Shown here: one piece after another, positions 58,287 through 64,000 of the stretch
Layout: every line of letters starts with the position of its first letter
Numbering within the stretch: position 1 is the first letter of the stretch
Assembly: GCF_020042345.1 (NCBI RefSeq)
Contig: NZ_CP083387.1
Location: forward strand, 3,472,001-3,536,000
Direction of reading: 5' to 3'
Source: Arachidicoccus terrestris
GTDB taxonomy: Bacteria > Bacteroidota > Bacteroidia > Chitinophagales > Chitinophagaceae
Length of the DNA stretch: 64,000 nucleotides
The notes under the pieces: generated by a model
The model's database searches: none
Seen by the model: the letters and a program-made list of their open reading frames with translations, nothing else
Told to the model about the DNA's origin: nothing
Translations under genes and position numbers: made by a program

Positions 58287-59000
58287 TTATCTAAGTTGAT
58301 GGTTTTTAGTCGCTAGCTGCGTTTTTTTTAATATCTCTTCTGCCCATCCTGTGGCGATGTCCAGTTGTTGCGGCATGGAAAGCCTGGAATTGTCCAATGT
58401 GATAGCATCTTTGGCCTGCCGAAGCGGGCTGATTTTTCGGGTGGAGTCGATTAAGTCTCTTTTTAACAGGTTTTCTTTTACTTCCTCCAGTGAGATGTCC
58501 GGAAATTTGGCTTTAAGCTCATCGTAACGTCTGTGGGTCCGGACTTCAATGCTAGCAGTCATAAAGATCTTCAATTCAGCCTTGGGAAATACAGTCGTGC
58601 CAATATCTCGTCCATCCATCACAATGCCTTTCTTTTGACCCATTGCTTGTTGCTGGGCGACCGCAAAATGGCGAACAGCCTCCAGGGTGGCGATATCGCT
58701 GACATGGTTACTGACCCGCATGGAACGTATGGCTTTTTCCACATTTTCTCCGTTGAGCCATATATCAGACTGCCCTGTTGCCGCATTATTGACAAATTTC
58801 AACTTAATCTGTCGCAGGCCTGCTTCAATGGCGGCAGTATCCTTAATGTCGACTTTGTTGTCAAGAAAATACAGTGTAATAGCCCGGTACATGGCTCCAC
58901 TGTCTATAAAGATATAATTCAGCTGCTTAGCCAGTTGTTTAGCCAGTGTACTTTTGCCGCAGGAAGAATAGCCGTCTATCGTAATGATGATCTTTTCCAT
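58287..59000 (-). CDS. cmk: cytidylate kinase
   Basis: The 237-residue enzyme has the P-loop IDGYSSCGKSTLAKQLAKQL near its N terminus, DSGAMYRAITLYFLDN, the CMP-binding VMDGRDIGTTVFPKAELKIF and a lid region with RRYDELKAKFPDISLEEV. DSTRKISPLRQAKDAITLDN completes the family pattern. It phosphorylates CMP/dCMP. The start is fixed because the P-loop begins about ten residues in. A perfect -7 promoter element sits so close upstream that the mRNA should be leaderless. Confidence 0.94.
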   Translation of the reverse strand: MEKIIITIDGYSSCGKSTLAKQLAKQLNYIFIDSGAMYRAITLYFLDNKVDIKDTAAIEAGLRQIKLKFVNNAATGQSDIWLNGENVEKAIRSMRVSNHVSDIATLEAVRHFAVAQQQAMGQKKGIVMDGRDIGTTVFPKAELKIFMTASIEVRTHRRYDELKAKFPDISLEEVKENLLKRDLIDSTRKISPLRQAKDAITLDNSRLSMPQQLDIATGWAEEILKKTQLATKNHQLR

Positions 59001-59004
59001 GAGA

Positions 59005-59012
59005 CAAATGTA
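59005..59012 (-). promoter_or_regulatory. -7 promoter element of cmk
   Basis: The minus strand reads TACATTTG, an exact TAnnTTTG, ending 4 bases before the ATG of cmk. Transcription would start at or within a base or two of the start codon. Confidence 0.5.
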
Positions 59013-59050
59013 TAAAAGAAAAAGACTTCCATCAAAAATGGGAAGCCTTT
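59013..59050 (-). terminator. intrinsic terminator of gcvP
   Basis: On the minus strand an imperfect stem of about 9 bp (AAGGCTTCC pairing with GGAAGTCTT) is followed by a T-rich run. It lies 25 bases after the gcvP stop and just before the cmk promoter. Confidence 0.6.
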
Positions 59051-59074
59051 TACTTTTTCTAATGATCGATCCGT

Positions 59075-61942
59075 TTACTCTGCCTCAGCATAACTTTCAA
59101 CAGGTGCGCAGGTACAGATGAGATTGCGGTCACCGTAGGTGTTATTAATCCGGGCGACGGCTGGCCAGAATTTACTTTCTCTGATGTATTCCAGCGGGAA
59201 AGCTGCAGACTGACGGCTATAACTGTGTTCCCAATTATCCATGCAAATCACGTGTTGGGTATGTGGTGCATTTTTGAGCACATTATCTGTTTTATCGGCC
59301 TCACCGCTTTGGACAGCTATGATTTCTTTATAGATATTGATCATTGCATCACAGAACCGGTCAAGCTCTGCTTTATCTTCGCTCTCTGTTGGTTCGATCA
59401 TAATTGTCCCCGGTACAGGGAAGCTCATTGTCGGAGCATGGAAGCCATAGTCCATCAGGCGCTTGGCCACATCTTCTGCTTCGATGCCTGCAGATGTTTT
59501 AAACGGACGAAGATCGACAATAAATTCATGAGCGCAGGTACCGTTTTTGCCGGCATACATGATCTGAAAATATTCGGCTAACCGCACCTTCATGTAATTG
59601 GCATTTAAAATAGCGTACTCTGTAGATTTCTTAACACCCATCGCTCCCAGCATCCTGATATAGGCGTAACTGATCAGCAGAATAGAGGCGCTGCCGTAGG
59701 CAGCGGCACTTACAGGCTGGCCTTTGTCCAGGCTAAAATGGCCAGGCAGGAATGGCAGTAAATGTTGCTTCGCACAAATAGGGCCTACGCCGGGGCCGCC
59801 ACCACCATGTGGGATGGCAAAAGTCTTATGCAGGTTCAAGTGGCATACATCAGCGCCGATATATCCCGGAGCCGTATATCCTACCTGTGCATTCATATTT
59901 GCTCCGTCCATATATACCTGACCGCCATTATCGTGGATAATTTCGCAGATCTCACGGATACTTTCTTCAAAGATACCATAGGTAGAAGGGTAAGTGATCA
60001 TGAGTGCACCCAATGTATCTTTGTACTGCTCAGCCTTATTACGTAAATCTTCCACATCTACCAGACCTTTTTCGTCGCTTTTTACAACAACAACTTTCAT
60101 ACCGGCCATTACCGCAGATGCCGGGTTGGTGCCGTGTGCCGATATGGGGATCAGCACTATATTACGATGCTCCTGATTATTCGCACGGTGATATTCCATA
60201 ATGGTGTTCAGGCCTGCGAATTCTCCCTGCGCACCACTATTTGGTTGAAGGCTGCAACCGTCAAATTGTGTGATGGTGGACAGATAGCTGCTCAGTTCAT
60301 CAATAACCTGCTTATAGCCGGCTGCCTGATCCTGAGGTACAAATGGGTGAATACTGGCAAATTCCGGCCAGCTTAGCGGGATCATTTCGGTAGCTGCGTT
60401 CAGTTTCATGGTACAGCTGCCCAGAGAGATCATGCTGGTATTCAAAGCCAGGTCTCTTTTTTCCAGTTTCTTAATGTAGCGCATCATTTGTGTTTCACTA
60501 TGATGGCTATTGAAAACCGGATGTGTTAAAAATGCAGAAGTGCGCTGGAGAGCAGCAGGGATTTTGCCGGCTGCGCTGATCTCGCTGTCAAATCCGATCG
60601 TTGCTTCATCAGTACCTTTGGAACTGGCAAAGACAAACACGATATCCAGGGCGTCCTTTTGTGTAGTAGTCTCATCTATGGAGATACCAATAGTGCCATC
60701 CGTATAATATTGAAAATTGATCTGATTTTGAAGGGCAATAGGTTCGATCACACCGCGGTCAGCACGAATCCTCAGCGTATCGAAATACGTGTTATTCAAC
60801 TGTTCAAATCCGAGCGTTGTCAATTCTTCTTCAATCGCTTCCGCGATAACATTGATCCTGGAAGCAATATTCTTAAGGCCTTCAGGGCCATGATATACCG
60901 CATACATAGCAGCCATATTGGCCAATAGTGCCTGTGCAGTACATATATTTGAAGTTGCTTTTTCTCTTTTGATATGTTGTTCTCTGGTCTGTAATGCCAT
61001 TCTCAAAGCATTATTGCCCTGGGCATCAACACTGATTCCGATAATACGGCCGGGAATACCTCTTTTAAAGGTTTCTTTTGTAGAGAAGAAAGCTGCATGT
61101 GGCCCGCCAAAGCCTAATGGAACACCAAAACGCTGGGCGGAACCGATTGCCACATCTGCTCCTAATTCTCCCGGAGAGGTGAGTAAGGTTAATGCCAGAA
61201 GGTCGGTAGCCATAACTATATACCCGCCTTGATAATGTACATCTTCTATAAATCTCCGATAGTCTTCAATTGTACCGCTGCTGTTTGGATATTGTACAAG
61301 TGCGCCAAAATAGGAGTTATCAATACCTGCGTTTTGGTAATCGCCAAAGACAAGTTCAATGCCTACAGGCTTTGCCCGCGTTACCAGGACATCTTTTGTT
61401 TGTTGGAAAACCTGATTGTCTACGAAAAATCTGGGTTTATCCGTAGTGCGGGGATTGACATGGTGGAATAACATGGCCATGGCCTCTGCGGCTGCCGTAG
61501 CCTCATCTAATAAAGACGCGCCGGCCAGTTCCAGGCCTGTCAAGTCACTGACGACTGTCTGGAAATTTAAAAGGCTTTCCAGGCGGCCCTGGGAGATTTC
61601 GGCCTGATAGGGCGTATAGGAGGTGTACCACCCCGGGTTCTCAAATACGTTTCTGAGAATAACCGACGGCGTAATTGTATTATAATAGCCTTGACCAATA
61701 TAGGTTTTGAATACTTTGTTTTTAGATGCGACCATCCAGATATCCTGCAAGTATTCCTGTTCGGAGATACTTGCCGGTAAATCCAGCTCACTGGGAAGAT
61801 GGATGTTTTTGGGGATTGTTTTTTCTACCAGGGATTGGGTAGAGCTTTCTCCGATGGTTTCCAGCATTTGCCGGGTTTCTGCCTCATTAGGCCCGATATG
61901 GCGCCTGATAAATTCCGTGGATTGTGCGTCAAATAAATTCAT
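59075..61942 (-). CDS. gcvP: glycine dehydrogenase (decarboxylating), P-protein
   Basis: From the ATG at 61942 the protein is 955 residues, normal for the single-chain P-protein; an ATG 24 codons earlier overlaps the promoter and is rejected. Both homologous halves are present: RHIGPNEAETRQMLETIGES and TSYTPYQAEISQGRLESLLN in the first, SLGSCTMKLNAATEMIPLSW and the PLP site LNLHKTFAIPHGGGGPGVGP (Schiff-base Lys) in the second. It decarboxylates glycine and passes the aminomethyl group to H-protein. gcvT and gcvH are not nearby, and I see no glycine riboswitch upstream. Confidence 0.96.
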   Translation of the reverse strand: MNLFDAQSTEFIRRHIGPNEAETRQMLETIGESSTQSLVEKTIPKNIHLPSELDLPASISEQEYLQDIWMVASKNKVFKTYIGQGYYNTITPSVILRNVFENPGWYTSYTPYQAEISQGRLESLLNFQTVVSDLTGLELAGASLLDEATAAAEAMAMLFHHVNPRTTDKPRFFVDNQVFQQTKDVLVTRAKPVGIELVFGDYQNAGIDNSYFGALVQYPNSSGTIEDYRRFIEDVHYQGGYIVMATDLLALTLLTSPGELGADVAIGSAQRFGVPLGFGGPHAAFFSTKETFKRGIPGRIIGISVDAQGNNALRMALQTREQHIKREKATSNICTAQALLANMAAMYAVYHGPEGLKNIASRINVIAEAIEEELTTLGFEQLNNTYFDTLRIRADRGVIEPIALQNQINFQYYTDGTIGISIDETTTQKDALDIVFVFASSKGTDEATIGFDSEISAAGKIPAALQRTSAFLTHPVFNSHHSETQMMRYIKKLEKRDLALNTSMISLGSCTMKLNAATEMIPLSWPEFASIHPFVPQDQAAGYKQVIDELSSYLSTITQFDGCSLQPNSGAQGEFAGLNTIMEYHRANNQEHRNIVLIPISAHGTNPASAVMAGMKVVVVKSDEKGLVDVEDLRNKAEQYKDTLGALMITYPSTYGIFEESIREICEIIHDNGGQVYMDGANMNAQVGYTAPGYIGADVCHLNLHKTFAIPHGGGGPGVGPICAKQHLLPFLPGHFSLDKGQPVSAAAYGSASILLISYAYIRMLGAMGVKKSTEYAILNANYMKVRLAEYFQIMYAGKNGTCAHEFIVDLRPFKTSAGIEAEDVAKRLMDYGFHAPTMSFPVPGTIMIEPTESEDKAELDRFCDAMINIYKEIIAVQSGEADKTDNVLKNAPHTQHVICMDNWEHSYSRQSAAFPLEYIRESKFWPAVARINNTYGDRNLICTCAPVESYAEAE

Positions 61943-61974
61943 TTTCTTAGTTGGTTCTCTATTTAAAAGATGCG

Positions 61975-61982
61975 CAAAGATA
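61975..61982 (-). promoter_or_regulatory. -7 promoter element of gcvP
   Basis: The minus strand reads TATCTTTG, an exact TAnnTTTG, 32 bases before the ATG at 61942. Confidence 0.5.
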
Positions 61983-62448
61983 ACACTTGTTTGAAGATAA
62001 AAACCGTTGATCATTCTCTGTTTCGCAAACGGTTGATAAAATGTGCAGATCTCGATTTAAATTTTACAAATTTTTTAGTATAAGTATCAATTATTCAGAA
62101 GTTTATACATTAAATTGATGCTGCTTTGTGTTTGATAGACCTGCTTAGACCAGGCATAAGATTATCATAAATCAAAATTTGATATTATCGCATTTCTGTT
62201 GAAGAAGATTTGAAGGATTTTATGGCTTTCCCGATAGGGGCCGAATAAAAGTTTTTTCGTAAGCCCGATACCCAACCTTTGTTTGCCCCCTGAATAAAAA
62301 CACAGAAGGATACGAAGTATCAGCGTGAAAATGAGTATCGATAATTTGGAATAAGGTGCCGCGTGTCAGCCCCGCCTCCAGGGAGCCAATATAAAAAGTC
62401 CGAAGATATCTGCTTCGAACTTTTTATATTGAGTACACTAACTGGTGA
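61983..62448. other. gap between gcvP and ychF
   Basis: No gene is evident in about 465 bases. A long hairpin sits at the right end (62388-62430, separate entry). I looked for glycine-riboswitch motifs before gcvP and saw none. Confidence 0.5.
62388..62430. terminator. long hairpin terminator after ychF
   Basis: An 18-bp stem with a single mismatch (62388-62405 with 62413-62430) has a 7-base loop. A/T-rich outer arms provide T runs on both strands. It lies 19 bases after the ychF stop. Confidence 0.7.
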
Positions 62449-63552
62449 TTACACATTAAATAAGAAATGCATAATATCACCATCTTCCACTATATAAGTT
62501 TTGCCCTGAACGGACAGTTTGCCATTTTCTCTACAGGCTGCCTCGGATTTGAATTTCACAAAGTCGTCAAATTTGATGACTTCTGCACGGATAAAGCCTT
62601 TTTCAAAATCAGAATGGATCACACCCGCAGCCTGCGGCGCTAAAAAGCCTTTGGTGATTGTCCAGGCCCTGACTTCCTGGACACCTGCCGTAAAGTAGGT
62701 AGCAAGATTCAAAAGCTTATAGGTTGATTGGATCAGACGGGCAACACCACTTTCTTTTAGTCCCATATCTTCCAGGAACATTTGCCTGTCTTCATAACTT
62801 TCCATTACGGCGATATCACTCTCGATGGCGGCACTGATAAAAATCACTTCAGCTTTCTCGTCTTTGACTGTGTTTAGTAGTGCTGTTGTATGTTGGTTCC
62901 CCGAAATAACAGATCCTTCATCTACGTTACAGACATATAACACCGGTTTAATAGTTAAAAGACAGAGCTCATCCAGGAATTTTTGTTTTTCTTCCCTGGA
63001 TATATCAAAACTGCGGGCGTTTTGGCCGGCTTCCAGATGGGCTTTTAATTCCTTGAGGATCTCGACCCCGCGTTGGGCGTCTTTATCTCCGCCCGATTTT
63101 GCCTGCTTTTCTGAGCGACTGATCTTTTTCTCTATAGTTTCCAAATCTTTGAACTGGAGTTCAATATCAATGATCTCTTTATCCCTAACGGGGTTAACAC
63201 TGCCGTCTACATGGATAACATTATCATTATCAAAACATCTTACCACATGAATAATGGCGTCGGTTGCCCGTATATTGCCCAGGAATTGATTGCCAAGCCC
63301 TTCTCCCTTGCTGGCGCCTTTAACCAGGCCTGCAATGTCTACGATCTCAACTGTGGTAGGTACCACCCGTTGAGGTTTTACCAGCGATTCCAGTGTCGTC
63401 AGACGGCTATCCGGCACGGTGATGACGCCGACATTCGGCTCGATGGTACAAAAAGGGAAGTTTGCAGCTTGCGCTTTGGCGCTGCTAAGTGCATTAAAAA
63501 GGGTGGATTTTCCAACATTTGGAAGTCCTACAATTCCTGCCTGTAAAGCCAT
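62449..63552 (-). CDS. ychF: redox-regulated ATPase/GTPase YchF (Obg family)
   Basis: The 367-residue P-loop NTPase has G1 GLPNVGKSTLFNALSSAKAQ, NFPFCTIEPNVGVITVPD, G3 VDIAGLVKGASKGEGLGNQF and a coiled-coil insert (about residues 130-190). The G4 position reads NVDEG rather than NKxD/NKxE, as in other YchF proteins, which prefer ATP. The TGS-like C terminus includes AAGVIHSDFEKGFIRAEVI. It binds ribosomes and responds to stress. It is transcribed alone. Confidence 0.95.
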   Translation of the reverse strand: MALQAGIVGLPNVGKSTLFNALSSAKAQAANFPFCTIEPNVGVITVPDSRLTTLESLVKPQRVVPTTVEIVDIAGLVKGASKGEGLGNQFLGNIRATDAIIHVVRCFDNDNVIHVDGSVNPVRDKEIIDIELQFKDLETIEKKISRSEKQAKSGGDKDAQRGVEILKELKAHLEAGQNARSFDISREEKQKFLDELCLLTIKPVLYVCNVDEGSVISGNQHTTALLNTVKDEKAEVIFISAAIESDIAVMESYEDRQMFLEDMGLKESGVARLIQSTYKLLNLATYFTAGVQEVRAWTITKGFLAPQAAGVIHSDFEKGFIRAEVIKFDDFVKFKSEAACRENGKLSVQGKTYIVEDGDIMHFLFNV

Positions 63553-63573
63553 TCTTTAATCATTTTGTGGGTG

Positions 63574-63581
63574 CAAAAGTA
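63574..63581 (-). promoter_or_regulatory. -7 promoter element of ychF
   Basis: The minus strand reads TACTTTTG, an exact TAnnTTTG, 21 bases before the ATG. A TTTG lies 23 bases further upstream. Confidence 0.5.
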
Positions 63582-64000
63582 CGGTAATTTCTGGTGTGGA
63601 GAAACAAAAAACGCCGCAAAGACAAATTAAGCCCAGTTTGAATACTATGGCTGTTTTGGTATGTCAATGGTTAAACGCTGAAGATAATTGTGTAAGATTT
63701 AATCGGTTGATTATAGAACGCAAATATATTTTCTGGTCTCTGCAAGCTGTTTTGCTACTTGTCTAGATAAAAGTATGTAATTATGACCTTTACAAGGGAG
63801 GTGCTGTCGGTCATGGCAGAATATTTCGATAAAGACACCGGACAAGATCCGAGTATTTAATTCCCGACCGGATTATTTGTCAAAGTGGTTTGAGACAAAT
63901 AAGAAGTTTGGTGTTTTATTTTGTCAAGATAAATTAATTATGGTTCATGATAGAGATTGGATTGGATTATTGTTTGTAAATGCAGAAAGACTACCCGTCG
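63582..64000. other. right-hand gap, possibly the start of another gene
   Basis: No complete gene is present. An open frame starts at the ATG at 63940 (MVHDRDWIGLLFVNAERLPV) and runs to the window edge, but 20 codons are too few to judge. The rest is AT-rich without clear structure. Confidence 0.3.

Noticed and set aside
61943-62014. Longer N terminus for gcvP
   Set aside because: The extra 24 codons overlap the -7 promoter element, and the family's N terminus begins at the later ATG.
61943-62380. Glycine riboswitch before gcvP
   Set aside because: No conserved glycine-aptamer motifs could be recognised, and the leader from the mapped -7 element to the ATG is only about 30 bases.
1-64000. 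CRISPR arrays, insertion sequences, prophage, toxin-antitoxin or restriction systems
   Set aside because: None of the recognisable genes or repeats fits these; the only tandem repeat is inside a protein-coding gene.

Overview
The window looks like chromosome of a free-living Bacteroidota, most likely Chitinophagaceae or a near relative. I infer this from a SusC/SusD pair, several Bacteroidota-type promoters (-7 element TAnnTTTG, in one case with a -33 TTTG), few Shine-Dalgarno sequences, a lipoprotein-type BamA homologue (TamL-like), a fused SpmA/SpmB protein, a large type I signal peptidase and an ECF sigma/anti-sigma/sensor trio. I see no phage, insertion sequence, CRISPR array, rRNA or intact tRNA. 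The left edge cuts a transketolase gene and the right edge ends in a gene-poor stretch.

Layout. 1-3 kb: end of a transketolase C-half gene, then a sigma factor with a membrane regulator and a secreted sensor-like protein. 3-6 kb: an exported GH109-type oxidoreductase-fold protein and a sugar-kinase-like protein. 6-10 kb: rRNA/tRNA methyltransferase, TamL-like assembly protein and PurM. 10-11 kb: a secreted protein built of near-identical 37-residue repeats. 11.5-18.4 kb: a complete suf iron-sulfur assembly operon (A-B-C-D-S-E-T) with a strong hairpin between sufD and sufS. 18.5-22.8 kb: a galactose-type module (LacI regulator, galactokinase, SGLT symporter, small membrane protein). 22.9-35 kb: housekeeping genes (SpmAB fusion, pfkA, pyk, tdk, ccmB, fmt, lepB) plus unknowns. 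35.4-41.2 kb: a phosphate island (porin, pstSCAB, phoU) preceded by a three-copy 11-bp direct repeat that fits a Pho box. 41.7-43.8 kb: cytidine deaminase, ispE and a DUF151 nuclease. 44-50.8 kb: a seven-gene non-phosphorylative L-fucose pathway in which a UxaA-family protein takes the place of the usual enolase-superfamily fuconate dehydratase. 51.5-58 kb: SusC, SusD and a DUF1080 protein. 58.3-63.6 kb: cmk, gcvP and ychF.

How it fits together. Carbohydrate use dominates: outer-membrane import (SusCD), inner-membrane import (FucP, SGLT), galactose phosphorylation, fucose oxidation to pyruvate plus lactate, an N-acetylhexosamine-type pair, and glycolytic pfkA and pyk. A LacI-type palindrome lies at the galactose regulator's own start and a similar one lies before pfkA, which suggests a shared sugar-responsive control. 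The phosphate island appears to be one co-regulated transcription unit.

The best leads are the fucose cluster with its alternative dehydratase and upstream palindrome, the Pho-box-like repeats, a perfect 30-bp inverted repeat after pyk, the variable-length repeat protein, predicted leaderless transcripts for cmk and purM, and repeated ATCGAT-type sites before susC. None of these proves a wholly new system. The functional calls rest on reading protein motifs by eye.
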